Source: Micromonospora sp. LH3U1 (GTDB taxonomy: Bacteria > Actinomycetota > Actinomycetes > Mycobacteriales > Micromonosporaceae). Taken from it: DNA of 64,000 bases. The stretch lies in assembly GCF_028475105.1 (NCBI RefSeq), contig NZ_CP116936.1:62001-126000 (forward strand), written 5' to 3'. A program made the translations under genes and the position numbers. Of the stretch, positions 1-8,671 are shown one piece after another (the stretch's first letter is position 1; the number at the start of each line of letters is the position of its first letter). The notes beneath the pieces were generated by a model. The model was not told the origin of the DNA, made no database searches, and saw only the letters and a program-made list of their open reading frames with translations.

Positions 1-515
1 GCGCCGGTGTCGGCGCCGGTCGCGACCCGCGCCGGTACGGCGATCAGCAGCACCGTGACCAGCCCGCCGAGGCCGGCGCCGAGCGCAACGGTCACCCGCC
101 GCAGCAGGCCGTCACGGTCGTTGGGCGGGGTCTCGGAGACCTGCCCGCCTGTCGCCTCCGGGGCGACGGCTTCGGCGGCAGGTGGACGCTCGGTGCCAAG
201 GGTCGCCTCCTCCGGCGTGGTCGTGGCGTCCGAAGCGTCCGTCGCCTTCGAGCCGGTCACCTGCGGCTCGGCCGTCGTCGGTGCGTTGCGGTGGTGTAGC
301 CGCTGCGCGCAGACCGCACCGAGGACCGTCGAGCTGGCGGCGAGCCAGGTGGCCCAGGCGAGGCCATCCGCCCAGGCTGTGTCGGTGGCCCCGGCATCGC
401 TGGGCGTCCAGGTGATGACGCCCAGCCCGTATCCGAAGCCCAGTTGCGCGGCACCCGCTCCGGCAGCGACCCCGATCGCCGTGGCGATCGACATTCCCCA
501 GCCCTGTCTGGCCAT
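1..515 (-). CDS. Unrecognised membrane protein, partial (runs off the left edge)
   Basis: I do not recognise this protein. Reading leftward from ATG at 515, about 171 residues are visible before the window ends; an in-frame TGA shortly upstream bounds the start. There is a Gly/Ala-rich hydrophobic segment at about residues 9-33, a second at about 50-68, a polar Thr/Ala/Pro/Glu stretch at about 75-125, and a third hydrophobic segment (LGGLVTVLLIAVPA) near 150. The third codon positions are strongly GC, as expected of a real gene here. It is transcribed away from the PASTA gene at 638, so the two share a 120-base upstream region. Confidence 0.7.
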   Translation of the reverse strand, partial: MARQGWGMSIATAIGVAAGAGAAQLGFGYGLGVITWTPSDAGATDTAWADGLAWATWLAASSTVLGAVCAQRLHHRNAPTTAEPQVTGSKATDASDATTTPEEATLGTERPPAAEAVAPEATGGQVSETPPNDRDGLLRRVTVALGAGLGGLVTVLLIAVPARVATGADTG

Positions 516-637
516 GCCGGGCAGCGTAACGTCCCGTCGTCAACGCGGCGAGTCGCAACGACCCGCCGGCATGGACCGCCGATGCGGCGGATTGGGCGGC
601 GGACGGTACGGTCGCCGGTAATGAGGCGGTGGGCGGT

Positions 638-1336
638 ATGACGGACACGAACACAGGTCGGCAGGATGCCGCCGGTGGCCGGGACGGCGGCGGGGCGGGG
701 CGGGCCAGCGTAATGCTGGGTGGTGGGTTGGCTGCTGTGCTGCTCGCCGTGGTCGGCGCGACCGGCGGCTGGCTGCTGGCCGGCGAGGACGACACACCTT
801 CGGGGGATCCGCTGGCCGTCGCGACCACGACCGGTCCGCCGACCGGCCGGGCCACCGCGCCCCGCCCGAGCGTCGATCGCACCACGCCGTCGGCCGTCCG
901 GACCTCCGCCACCCCGACCAAGGGGGCGGGCCTGACCGTGCCACCGGTGATCGGCACCGACTTCGTGGAGGCCCGGGACATGCTGCGCAAGCAGCGGCTG
1001 GGCTGGCGGCTGGTCTTCGGCGGTGGCACCGGTCGTACGGTCGAGAGCACCTCACCGGACGTGGGCACCGAGGTTGCCCGGGGTACGACGGTGCAACTGC
1101 AGGTGGCTGGGCCAGCGCCAGCCGCTGAGGTGCCGGACGTGGTCGGAAAGGACTGCGCCAAGGCCGTCGACGAGTTGGTCGACGAGGGCCTCTACCCGCG
1201 TTACGTCAGCGGCCGCAGCGGAAAGGTCGTCCGGCAGGAGCCGGCCGAGGACGGCCCGGCGCGTTGGAACGACGAGGTCAGCATCTGGTGTGGGGCGGGC
1301 CCCCTCCAACCGCCGACCACGAAACCCGCTCCCTGA
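638..1336 (+). CDS. Membrane protein with two PASTA domains and no kinase domain
   Basis: 232 residues. A short cytoplasmic N-terminus is followed by one membrane helix at about 24-48 and then an extracytoplasmic part. The Thr/Pro-rich linker (about 55-90) leads to two PASTA repeats at about 92-156 (VPPVIGTDFVEARDML) and 160-225 (VPDVVGKDCAKAVDEL). PASTA domains bind muropeptides or beta-lactam-like ligands in Ser/Thr kinases and PBPs, so this is probably a wall-sensing or wall-binding protein; that role is inference. ATG 638 is preferred over GTG 629 because the GAGG at 623 is too close to 629. A second PASTA protein follows 80 bases downstream. Confidence 0.85.
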   Translation: MTDTNTGRQDAAGGRDGGGAGRASVMLGGGLAAVLLAVVGATGGWLLAGEDDTPSGDPLAVATTTGPPTGRATAPRPSVDRTTPSAVRTSATPTKGAGLTVPPVIGTDFVEARDMLRKQRLGWRLVFGGGTGRTVESTSPDVGTEVARGTTVQLQVAGPAPAAEVPDVVGKDCAKAVDELVDEGLYPRYVSGRSGKVVRQEPAEDGPARWNDEVSIWCGAGPLQPPTTKPAP

Positions 1337-1415
1337 TCCCCACCGACGACGGTGTCGGCGACTAGGTTGACGGTCGAGGGCCATGACGCCCGTCCGGTTC
1401 GGGAAAGGACGTGCG

Positions 1416-2291
1416 ATGAGCGACGACCGCCAGGAGCCGCCCGCCGGCGAGCACGACGACGACCGGACCCGCCCTCTGCCAGCCGCCGGCGACCGGCCGG
1501 AGCAACCGCAACCGGCACGACCCGCCGCCGAGCCGGATCAGACGGCTCCGATCAAGCGGCCCGCATCGCCAGACGAGACGGCTCCGATCGACCGGGCTGT
1601 CCCGGCTGGTCCCGCCGCGTCCCCCGACCAGACCATGCCGATCGATCGTTCCGCTGGCACGCAGCCGGGCCCGCCGGCCGACCGGACGGCGCGGATACCC
1701 GCGGAGCGCCCGACCTCGCCGTCGTGGTCCGGGCGGGCGGAGGTTCGGTCGCCCCAGCCGGCTGACCCCTCCGGGGAGTGGTACGTCGAGGAACAGGGTG
1801 GCCGGCGATGGTGGCTGCCGATCCTCTGGGGTGTGCTCGCGCTGCTGCTCGCCGGCCTGCTGGGTGGAGGGCTCTGGCTGGTGCTCTCCCAGCAGGATGA
1901 CGACCGGGATGATCCGGGGTCCACCCCGTCACTCCCGCCCGCCAGTGCCACCAGCGCCGCACCGACCAGCGCATCTCCCACCTCGGCGGCGCCGACCAGC
2001 GAGACGCCGAGCAGCCCGGCGACCACCACCGAGTCGGCCCAGGTGCCGGTGCCACCGCTCACCGGCCTGCCGCAGGCCACCGCCGAGGGGTTGCTGGACC
2101 GGCTCGGCCTGTCCTACCGGGTGGTGTTCCGCCCGTCGGAGCTGCCGCCCGGCACTGTGGTGGGCACCGAGCCGGGGGCGGGCACGCGGGTGTCGACAGA
2201 CGACCAGGTGTTGTTGGTCATCTCCCAGACCCAGCCCTCCACCACACCGAGCCCGACCACACCGAGCCCCACGGTGACGAGCACGCCCTGA
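1416..2291 (+). CDS. Membrane protein with a single C-terminal PASTA domain
   Basis: 291 residues. The start is ATG 1416, with GGAAAGGA six bases upstream. The acidic, Pro-rich cytoplasmic N-terminus carries three spaced copies of a D-x-T-x-P-I-x-R motif (residues about 41-48, 53-60 and 71-78), possibly phospho-Thr sites for kinases or FHA domains. One membrane helix lies at about 132-157, a Ser/Thr/Pro linker at 165-220, and one PASTA repeat at about 222-285 (VPPLTGLPQATAEGLL). With the preceding gene it forms a tandem of kinase-less PASTA proteins. It probably contributes to wall sensing; no substrate can be inferred. Confidence 0.85.
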   Translation: MSDDRQEPPAGEHDDDRTRPLPAAGDRPEQPQPARPAAEPDQTAPIKRPASPDETAPIDRAVPAGPAASPDQTMPIDRSAGTQPGPPADRTARIPAERPTSPSWSGRAEVRSPQPADPSGEWYVEEQGGRRWWLPILWGVLALLLAGLLGGGLWLVLSQQDDDRDDPGSTPSLPPASATSAAPTSASPTSAAPTSETPSSPATTTESAQVPVPPLTGLPQATAEGLLDRLGLSYRVVFRPSELPPGTVVGTEPGAGTRVSTDDQVLLVISQTQPSTTPSPTTPSPTVTSTP

Positions 2292-2298
2292 CCGGCGG

Positions 2299-2763
2299 TC
2301 ACCACATCCGACGGCGAGCGCCGACCAGGCCCAGGCCGGCCAGCGAGATGGTGAGGCCGAAGATCCCGGACCAGAACAGCGAGCGGCGGATGTCCGTCGC
2401 GGTGTGCCCGGCCGGAGCTGCTTCGGTGAGGTCGTCCTGACGGCCGTCGGACTGGCCGCCGGCGCCAAGGCCGGACACCGGCCCGGTCGGGTCGGCAGCT
2501 CCGGCGTGGTTGCCCGGGGCGCCGGCGCCGATCCAGCCGGGTTCCTCGCGCACCGACGGACCGTCGTCCGTCGGCGGGTCGGCGTCGACCACGGTGATCT
2601 CCGGTGCGGGCACCGGTGCGGTCAGCCGGGTGGACGACATCGCCGGGTCGCGGACGAGGACCAGGAGTGTGGCCATCGCCCCCAGGAGGGCGAGCAGTCC
2701 AAATGCATAGGCGATACGGGAGCGGTGGTGCCGCCGCAGGGCGGGCTGATTGACCATGACCAT
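2299..2763 (-). CDS. Small two-helix membrane protein of unknown function
   Basis: 154 residues, not recognised. A basic N-terminus (RRHHRSR) precedes a membrane helix at about 18-40. A long Pro/Asp/Gly-rich polar segment follows, and a second helix at about 130-150 ends in a short basic tail (GARRRMW). The basic flanks suggest both ends are cytoplasmic, with an extracytoplasmic loop of about 85 residues. Two adjacent ATGs (2763 and 2757) are possible starts and neither has a strong ribosome site. It converges on the PASTA gene with 7 bases between the stop codons. Confidence 0.6.
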   Translation of the reverse strand: MVMVNQPALRRHHRSRIAYAFGLLALLGAMATLLVLVRDPAMSSTRLTAPVPAPEITVVDADPPTDDGPSVREEPGWIGAGAPGNHAGAADPTGPVSGLGAGGQSDGRQDDLTEAAPAGHTATDIRRSLFWSGIFGLTISLAGLGLVGARRRMW

Positions 2764-2861
2764 CCCAGGGTCAGGGTCCTGGACGCGCGGGTGGAACGGT
2801 GCCGGGGTGGGCGTACCAATTCTATGGCGACGGCACGCCCACCGGCGGCGGATCGGGTCGG

Positions 2862-3146
2862 TCAGCCCACCCGAAGCGGGGTACGGGCGACCGGCCGCCG
2901 GGCCCGTACGGTGTGCGGGCGGGGCTCGGGGGCGGCCTGCAGCTGCTGCAGCCCTTCCCGCTGGACGAAGATCGAACGTCGGTTCACCGCGTCGCCCGCG
3001 GCGTTCAACTCGTAGCCGTCGAGCCAGAGCCAGCCGTCATAGGTAGGCCAGTCGAGCACCCGGATCACCCGGAACTTGATGGGCCTGAGGAACTGGACAC
3101 TCGCCGCGCGAGTCACGTGCAGTACGTCACCGGTGCGGGGAAGCAC
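2862..3146 (-). CDS. Small conserved-looking protein of unknown function
   Basis: 94 residues from GTG 3146, chosen because AGGAG stands seven bases upstream. The start begins LPRTGDVLHVTRAASV. The protein contains a compact beta-rich segment with two Trp (DWPTYDGWLWLDGYELN) and a statement-like C-terminus rich in Arg/Pro. It has no membrane segment. The region LDGYELNAAGDAVNRRSIFV resembles small cytoplasmic actinobacterial proteins of unknown role. A longer reading upstream of 3146 is possible but has poorer codon use. Confidence 0.55.
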   Translation of the reverse strand: MLPRTGDVLHVTRAASVQFLRPIKFRVIRVLDWPTYDGWLWLDGYELNAAGDAVNRRSIFVQREGLQQLQAAPEPRPHTVRARRPVARTPLRVG

Positions 3147-3510
3147 ATGGGCTCCTGGGGAGGATCGGCCGGCGGTCGTGCCGGCGGTGCCTGAACTGGG
3201 GACGTCTCGGCCGGCGACGGGGTCGTGCCTCGTGAACCGGTGGTGCGGATGGTGGTGGTCGGGCCGTACCCCGCTGGTGGCGTGCCGCCACCCGACCATC
3301 ACCCGGCTGCTTCCGGGAACCGCGCCCGCCGCCGCAGCTTGCCGGCTTGCAGCGGCGGGGTCTTCACCCCGGAGCAGGTCTCGGTGTCGTCGGCCGGGCC
3401 CGCGTCGTGCCCAGCTTCCCCGGATCGGTGGGGTCACCACTCCGAGGGAGCAGACGGAGACGCTGAGTGATCCGAGCCATACGGACAGAGTGCATCAGGG
3501 ACGTGCTTCA

Positions 3511-3521
3511 TGCAAGTTGCA
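3511..3521. promoter_or_regulatory. TGCAAGTTGCA palindrome upstream of the XRE/DUF397 pair
   Basis: This is a perfect 5+1+5 palindrome, TGCAA-G-TTGCA. The TTGCAC overlapping its right arm could serve as a -35 element, with TACGTG about 15 bases further on. It lies about 250 bases upstream of the XRE regulator start at 3772. It is a candidate operator for the XRE protein; binding is inference. The surrounding stretch 3147-3771 has no convincing gene. Confidence 0.35.
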
Positions 3522-3771
3522 CGTCGACTTTTGCCGATACGTGAGCGAGTCGCGCGAAAGGCCTATTGAAGCCGTCCGCGTCCGGACGGCACACTGAGAG
3601 CGGTTTCGCCCGTCGCGGCCGGCCGAGGACCGGCACCACCCCCTTCGTCGCGAACGCTCGCCGGTCGACGGTCGCGCCCCCGGCGGGTGTCACCCAGTGG
3701 CGCGTCGACGGAGGTAGCCCGAGTGGGGTCGAGCAGCCAGCGGCGGGGACCAGTGACTCACGGGTTGCGCG

Positions 3772-4653
3772 ATGAGTGAGCGGCGCAGTCCCACCATCAG
3801 ACGGCGGCGGCTCGGTGCCGAGCTGCGCCGCCAGCGGGAGTCCGCCGGAATCACGATCGAGGTGGTCGCCGAGCAGTTGGAGTGCTCGGCGTCGAAGGTC
3901 TCCCGCATCGAAACCGGGCACACCACGGCCACCCCTCGCGACGTGCGGGACATGCTGCGGATCTACGGCGTGGTCGGTGCCGAGAGCGACGAGCTCGTGC
4001 AGATCGCGCGGGAGGCCCGACAGAAGGGCTGGTGGCACCCGTACAGCACGGTGCTCGTCGGCGCATACGTCGGGCTGGAGGCGGCCGCGAGTTCGATCCG
4101 GGCGTACGAACAGCAGGTCGTGCCGGGCCTTCTGGAGACCGAGGAGTACGCCGGGGCGATGATCCGTGCCGCCCGGCCGGACTTCACCGCGGATCAGGTT
4201 CACCAAAGGGTGCGTGTCCGTCTGGGCCGTCAGTCGTTATTGACCCAGGACGATCCGGTCGATCTGTGGGTGGTGCTCGATGAGGCGGTGGTAAGTCGGC
4301 CGGTGGGCGGGGACGAGGTGATGCGCGGCCAACTCAAGCGGTTGGTCGAGGTGGCCGAGTTGCCGAACGTGACGCTGCAGATCCTGCCCTTCGAGGTGGG
4401 TGCGCACGCCGGCATGGACGGCACTTTCACGATCCTCAGCTTCCCTGAGCCCGGTGATCCGGATGTTGTGTACGCGGAGAACGCCACGGGTGGGCTCTTC
4501 CTCGAGAAGAGCGACGAACTACAGAAGTACAGCTTCATCTTCGATCACATCCGCGCTGCGGCCATACGTCCGGAGGAGTCCGTCGCACACATCGCAAAAC
4601 TGGCAGAGGAGCCGTTGTGGAAATGGCGACCAAGGGGTTCCCCGTGGACCTGA
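3772..4653 (+). CDS. Helix-turn-helix (XRE family) regulator with DUF5753 domain
   Basis: 293 residues. An N-terminal XRE-type helix-turn-helix spans about 10-65 (LRRQRESAGITIEVVAEQL, then SASKVSRIETGHT), followed by a DUF5753 ligand or partner domain at about 85-275. Such proteins occur in dozens of copies in actinomycetes, almost always beside a DUF397 protein, and some (the WhiJ/BldB-linked group) affect morphological development and antibiotic production. Here the DUF397 gene overlaps its 3' end by 37 bases, which fits a regulator-antagonist pair. The ATG is weakly preceded by a ribosome site. Confidence 0.9.
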   Translation: MSERRSPTIRRRRLGAELRRQRESAGITIEVVAEQLECSASKVSRIETGHTTATPRDVRDMLRIYGVVGAESDELVQIAREARQKGWWHPYSTVLVGAYVGLEAAASSIRAYEQQVVPGLLETEEYAGAMIRAARPDFTADQVHQRVRVRLGRQSLLTQDDPVDLWVVLDEAVVSRPVGGDEVMRGQLKRLVEVAELPNVTLQILPFEVGAHAGMDGTFTILSFPEPGDPDVVYAENATGGLFLEKSDELQKYSFIFDHIRAAAIRPEESVAHIAKLAEEPLWKWRPRGSPWT

Positions 4654-4844
4654 CGCAGGCAGCATGGTTCAAGAGCTCGAAGAGCGGGCCGAACTGTGAC
4701 AACTGCGTGGAGGTGGCGTACGTGACGGGGGCGGTCGGAGTGCGGGACTCGAAGGACAAGGCCGGCCCGGCCTTGGTCTTCGCTCAACATGACTGGCACG
4801 CCTTCGTCGCCGGCACCAGAGGCGGCGCGTTCGTTTCGGCCTGA
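4617..4844 (+). CDS. DUF397 domain protein, partner of the XRE regulator
   Basis: 75 residues, the usual family length. It contains the family signatures AAWFKSSKSG, NCVEVAY and VRDSKD, and ends with a W-x-x-F motif (WHAFVAGTRGGAF). GTG 4617 is preceded by AGAGGAG, so this start is preferred over ATG 4623. It overlaps the end of the XRE gene, indicating translational coupling. By analogy with studied pairs it may modulate DNA binding of the upstream regulator; that is inference from the family. Confidence 0.9.
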   Translation: MEMATKGFPVDLTQAAWFKSSKSGPNCDNCVEVAYVTGAVGVRDSKDKAGPALVFAQHDWHAFVAGTRGGAFVSA

Positions 4845-4858
4845 AAGTGGTCACGTGA

Positions 4859-4888
4859 GGTTCCGTCCGGTTTCGACCGGACGGGACC
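4859..4888 (+). terminator. Intrinsic-type hairpin after DUF397
   Basis: A 13-base stem (GGTTCCGTCCGGT with ACCGGACGGGACC, one G-U pair) is closed by a UUCG tetraloop. It starts 15 bases after the DUF397 stop. No long T run follows, which is normal for actinobacteria. Confidence 0.65.
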
Positions 4889-5058
4889 TTCCCGTATCCG
4901 GGGACCGGCGGCGCAGGTCGCCGCGTTGCCGTCAGGCTCGGCGAGGTTCCGCCGGGAATCCCGTCGCCACAGCGGGTCCGTCTCGTTGAACCGGTCGGTA
5001 CGGCGCTGGTCGACGACCCGCCGCACCGACCCGCAACCGAGCGAGGTAGGCGAGACGG

Positions 5059-5457
5059 ATGACAACGATCGGTTCAGACAACCTCACCAACGGTCCGGCC
5101 AAGCCGGAACGATTCGGTGGCAAGTACCGCGGGGCCCGTCGGGACACCGTTCTGACCGAGGTGGTCTCGACCGACCAGGAGTTGAGCGGGCGGGAGGGGT
5201 CCTCCGAGGCGACGGATCCTCCGTTCTCGCTGCCCTCGCTGGACCCGAACCCGCTGGTCGAGCCGTCGTTCCCGCCGGCCGGATGGCCGATGGAGCCCAG
5301 CGAGTCCCTGGCTGAGCACCCGTTGCTGCGTGGCCTGCTCATGGAGTTGCCACCCAAGGGCAGCGTGCCGTCGCAGGACTGGCTCGACCGCTGGTTCGAG
5401 GCGACACGCTCGATCCTGGAGTTGCTATATGTGCAGGGGGTCGGTCGCTCGCGCTGA
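5059..5457 (+). CDS. Protein of unknown function
   Basis: 132 residues, not recognised. ATG 5059 follows GAGGTAGGCGAGACGG. The N-terminal two-thirds is polar and Pro/Ser/Glu-rich and looks disordered. The last 45 residues are compact, with a probable amphipathic helix (WLDRWFEATRSILELLYVQG). There is no signal peptide or membrane helix. Its last 33 bases overlap the convergent membrane-protein gene. Codon use is typical of the window, so it is likely a genuine lineage-specific gene. Confidence 0.6.
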   Translation: MTTIGSDNLTNGPAKPERFGGKYRGARRDTVLTEVVSTDQELSGREGSSEATDPPFSLPSLDPNPLVEPSFPPAGWPMEPSESLAEHPLLRGLLMELPPKGSVPSQDWLDRWFEATRSILELLYVQGVGRSR

Positions 5458-6024
5458 CCGAGGTGTGTGCGGTTGGACCTGCTCGGCGAACCGGCTGTGC
5501 CGTAGCGCGTGCCGGACCCCGATGGCCACCACCGCGAGCGCGCCCACGGTGATCGCCGGCCCGGTGACACTGGGGTCGGCTCCGAGGTCGGTGCCGACCG
5601 CCGCTATCACCGCCGGCACCGTGGCCAGAGCGGTCGCCTGTAGTGGCAGCCCGACGAGCGGGTGGGCCGCGGCGGCGCGCAGCCCGTGTGGCGCAGGCGT
5701 GGCAGGGGCACTGGCGAATGCGCCGGCCCCGGCCCGCAGCCGGCGGATCCGCCGTACGGAGCAGACCGTCGCCACGAGCGCCGGGCCGGCGACCAGGGTG
5801 AGCCCGGCGGCGGCCTGGTCGACCGGTGCGGTGCCGGCACTGAGCAGGCCGGCGCCGAGCACGGCCGTGGTGAGCGCCACGCCGGTGAGGGCCAGCACCA
5901 GCAACCATCCGGTACGCCGGTGCAGCATGTGGGTGTTGCGCAGCCGGGGAAGCCCGTCGGCAACGACGCCGGCGGCCAGCCAGACGGCGGCGACCGGGAG
6001 CAGGATGGTGAGCTGACTCTCCAT
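5425..6024 (-). CDS. Polytopic membrane protein of unknown function
   Basis: 199 residues from ATG 6024. About five hydrophobic helices can be seen: near the N-terminus (LTILLPVAAVWLAAGVVADG), at about 38-60, 70-92, 118-140 and 150-172. A short basic loop (RRIRRLRAG) follows the third helix, and a His/Arg-rich tail suggests a cytoplasmic C-terminus. No enzymatic motif is evident. It converges on and overlaps the preceding gene and diverges from the subtilisin gene. Confidence 0.65.
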   Translation of the reverse strand: MESQLTILLPVAAVWLAAGVVADGLPRLRNTHMLHRRTGWLLVLALTGVALTTAVLGAGLLSAGTAPVDQAAAGLTLVAGPALVATVCSVRRIRRLRAGAGAFASAPATPAPHGLRAAAAHPLVGLPLQATALATVPAVIAAVGTDLGADPSVTGPAITVGALAVVAIGVRHALRHSRFAEQVQPHTPRSARATDPLHI

Positions 6025-6240
6025 GCACGAGAGTCTTTCCCGGATCGAGGCGGGCCGAATCCGGGCCGGTCCCCCGTTCATCCCGGACGCCAGGCCCGTA
6101 GGGGGCATCCTCCGGAAGTTATGGACGTTTCGACATGTCCAACTGTCCGGTCACTGACCTACCCTCAGCTAGATCGGCGATTGTCGATTGATGTTGGGAC
6201 CGGTGGTCGCGTTCCGCCACCGGTCGGAGGGAGGTAGGAA

Positions 6241-7797
6241 ATGGGTCTTCCACGCAGGTCCGTACTGGTCGGGGTGGCCACGGCGACCGTGCTGGCCGTC
6301 GGCACCCCAGCCCTGGCCGCCGAACCCGTTGGCGTGGTTCAGGCCGCCGGCGGAGCCACCGCCGTGCCGGACAGCTACATCGTCGTTCTCAAGGACAGCG
6401 CGGTGGCCCGGGACCGGGTCGGCGACACCGCGAAGCGGCTCTCCGGCCGTCACGGCGGCACGGTGGCCCGCACCTACGGCGCGGCGCTGCGCGGCTTCGA
6501 GGTCACGGTGAGCGCCAACGCCGCGGCGCGGATCGCGGCCGACCCGGCGGTGGCGTACGTCGAGCAGAACCACACCGTGTCGATCTCCGGGACGCAGGCC
6601 AACCCGCCCTCCTGGGGCCTGGACCGGATCGACCAGCGCAACCTGCCGCTGGACAGCTCCTACACCTACCCGAACACGGCGAGCAACGTGCACGCCTACA
6701 TCATCGACACCGGCATCCGGTTCTCCCACAACGACTTCGGTGGCCGGGCCACCTCCGGCTACGACGCGGTGGACGGCGGGTCGGCCGACGACTGCAACGG
6801 GCACGGTACACACGTGGCCGGCACCGTCGGCGGGTCCGCGTACGGGGTGGCCAAGGGCGTCCAGCTGGTCGGCGTACGGGTGCTGAACTGCTCCGGCAGT
6901 GGCACCAACGCCGGCGTGATCGGCGGCGTCGACTGGGTGACCCAGAACGCGATCAAGCCGGCTGTGGCGAACATGAGCCTCGGCGGCGGCGCGAACAGCT
7001 CCCTGGACACCGCGGTCCGCAACTCGGTCGCGTCCGGTGTGACGTACGGCCTCGCGGCCGGAAACGACAGTGGCGCGAACGCCTGCAACACCTCGCCGGC
7101 GCGCACCACGGAGGCCATCACGGTCGGCTCGACGACCAACACCGACGCCCGTTCGTCGTTCTCCAACATCGGCACCTGCCTGGACATCTTCGCCCCCGGG
7201 TCGTCGATCACGTCGGCCTGGTACAGCAGCAACACCGCGACCAACACGATCAGCGGCACCTCGATGGCCACGCCCCACGTGGTCGGAGCGGCTGCCCTGG
7301 TGGCCAGCGCCAACCCGAGCTGGACCCCGCAGCAGGTTCGCAACCAGCTGGTGGCCAACGCGACCCCCAACGTGGTGACCAACCCCGGCTCGGGCTCGCC
7401 GAACCTGTTGCTCTACGTGGGCACCGGCACCACCCCGCCGCCGCCCACCGGCTGCACCGGCACCAACGGCACGGACGTGTCGATCCCGGACGCCGGCGCG
7501 GCGGTGACCAGCCCGATCACCATCTCCGGCTGCGGTCGCAACGCCTCGTCGGCCTCCACGGTGGCGGTGAACATCGTGCACACCTACCGCGGTGACCTGG
7601 TCATCGACCTGCTCGCCCCGGACGGCAGCGCATACCGTCTGAAGAACAGCAGCACCTCGGACAGCGCCGACAACGTGAACACCACCTACACGGCCAACGT
7701 GTCCGGTGAGGCCGCCGACGGCACCTGGCGGCTCCAGGTGCGGGACACCTACTCGGCCGACACCGGCTACATCAACACCTGGACCCTGACCGTCTGA
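6241..7797 (+). CDS. Secreted subtilisin-like serine protease (S8) with P domain
   Basis: 518 residues. A Sec signal peptide spans about 1-27 (ending TPALAAEP). It is followed by an I9 inhibitor prodomain at about 40-112, an S8 catalytic domain at about 125-390, a Thr/Pro linker, and a C-terminal proprotein-convertase P domain at about 425-518. The catalytic triad is visible as Asp156 (AYIIDTG), His188 (NGHGTHVAGT) and Ser341 (SGTSMATPH), with the oxyanion Asn in AAGNDSG. It has a strong ribosome site, GGAGGGAGG. It should be an extracellular endopeptidase activated by prodomain removal. No dedicated partner lies next to it, and a bidirectional hairpin follows. Confidence 0.95.
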   Translation: MGLPRRSVLVGVATATVLAVGTPALAAEPVGVVQAAGGATAVPDSYIVVLKDSAVARDRVGDTAKRLSGRHGGTVARTYGAALRGFEVTVSANAAARIAADPAVAYVEQNHTVSISGTQANPPSWGLDRIDQRNLPLDSSYTYPNTASNVHAYIIDTGIRFSHNDFGGRATSGYDAVDGGSADDCNGHGTHVAGTVGGSAYGVAKGVQLVGVRVLNCSGSGTNAGVIGGVDWVTQNAIKPAVANMSLGGGANSSLDTAVRNSVASGVTYGLAAGNDSGANACNTSPARTTEAITVGSTTNTDARSSFSNIGTCLDIFAPGSSITSAWYSSNTATNTISGTSMATPHVVGAAALVASANPSWTPQQVRNQLVANATPNVVTNPGSGSPNLLLYVGTGTTPPPPTGCTGTNGTDVSIPDAGAAVTSPITISGCGRNASSASTVAVNIVHTYRGDLVIDLLAPDGSAYRLKNSSTSDSADNVNTTYTANVSGEAADGTWRLQVRDTYSADTGYINTWTLTV

Positions 7798-7812
7798 CCG
7801 TCTCCCACGACC

Positions 7813-7846
7813 GAGGCCCCACCCTGGGCACGCCGGGTGGGGCCTC
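7813..7846. terminator. Bidirectional terminator between convergent genes
   Basis: A perfect 12-base stem (GAGGCCCCACCC with GGGTGGGGCCTC) and a 10-base loop lie 15 bases after the protease stop and 19 bases before the end of the leftward glycosyltransferase gene. It can serve both strands. Confidence 0.85.
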
Positions 7847-7864
7847 GTGTCGTACGGATCGGGA

Positions 7865-8671
7865 TCAGACCGAGAAGGTTGCCGGCCGCTCGGTGGCCGG
7901 TGCCGGCGGGCGGGCCTTCCACAGGCCGGTCTTCTGTGCGGCGAGCCGGGTCAGGTAGGCCGGGTTGAGGATCACGTAGCGGCGCCACAGCCTCTTCGGC
8001 TCCAGGCCGAGACGCCAGAACCACTCCAGGCCGGCGCGCTGCATCCACGGCGGGGGCTGGCGCAGCAGCCCGGCGTGGTAGTCGAAGGCCGCGCCGACCG
8101 CCATCAGCGGCATGTCGAGCAGCGGTCGCATGGCGTACGTGAAGACCTCCTGGCGCGGGCAGCCGAGCCCGACCAGAACCAGCCGGGCACCACTGGACCG
8201 GATCCGGTCCGCGATCTCGGCATCCTCGCCCGGCTGGACGGCACGGAACTTGGACGGCTCCACCCCGGCGATCTTCAGCGCGGGGAACATCCGCTCCAGC
8301 GCCGGGATCAACCTGGCGAGGGTCTCCTCGGTCGACCCGTACAGGTAGACCGGCAGCCCTTCGTCGGCGAAGCGCGACAGCACGTGCAGAGTCAGCGTGG
8401 GCCCGTAGACCCGGTCGGTGAGCCCGGCGTGGTGCAGCAGGTTGAGTGCCCAGCGCACCGGCTGCCCGTCCGGCGTGACCAGGTCGAAGGAGTTGAGCCG
8501 CGCGTTGTGCGCCGGGTCCAGCACCCCGGTCATCACACCGTGCACGGCCAACGCGGTGAGCGCGAGCGGGCGCCGCTCGTGCGCCGCGGTCACCACCGCG
8601 TCGGTCGCCGTGGCGTAGTCGGTGGCGTCGACCAGGACGCCGAGCACGTTGCGCTTGGTCCGCGTGGTCAT
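7865..8671 (-). CDS. WecB/TagA/CpsF family glycosyltransferase
   Basis: 268 residues. The protein matches the WecG/TagA/CpsF family (typically 240-270 aa), which transfers N-acetylmannosamine(uronate) or a related sugar to a polyprenyl-diphosphate-linked sugar at the inner membrane face. Visible family features are [30 protein letters not shown] and GAAFDYHAG, with the C-terminal membrane-associating part [16 protein letters not shown]. It starts at ATG 8671, whose A overlaps the stop of the upstream epimerase (ATGA), so the two are co-translated. The product is probably a wall teichoic/teichuronic-like or exopolysaccharide intermediate; the actual sugar is unknown. Confidence 0.9.
   Translation of the reverse strand: MTTRTKRNVLGVLVDATDYATATDAVVTAAHERRPLALTALAVHGVMTGVLDPAHNARLNSFDLVTPDGQPVRWALNLLHHAGLTDRVYGPTLTLHVLSRFADEGLPVYLYGSTEETLARLIPALERMFPALKIAGVEPSKFRAVQPGEDAEIADRIRSSGARLVLVGLGCPRQEVFTYAMRPLLDMPLMAVGAAFDYHAGLLRQPPPWMQRAGLEWFWRLGLEPKRLWRRYVILNPAYLTRLAAQKTGLWKARPPAPATERPATFSV

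Noticed and set aside
3566..3775. 69-codon plus-strand frame from TTG ending in an ATGA overlap with the XRE gene
   Set aside because: The overlap is tempting, but third-position GC is near background and no motif is seen.
6169..7581. Minus-strand frame opposite the subtilisin gene
   Set aside because: His/Arg/Gly-rich shadow, no motif, and the plus strand has the catalytic triad.
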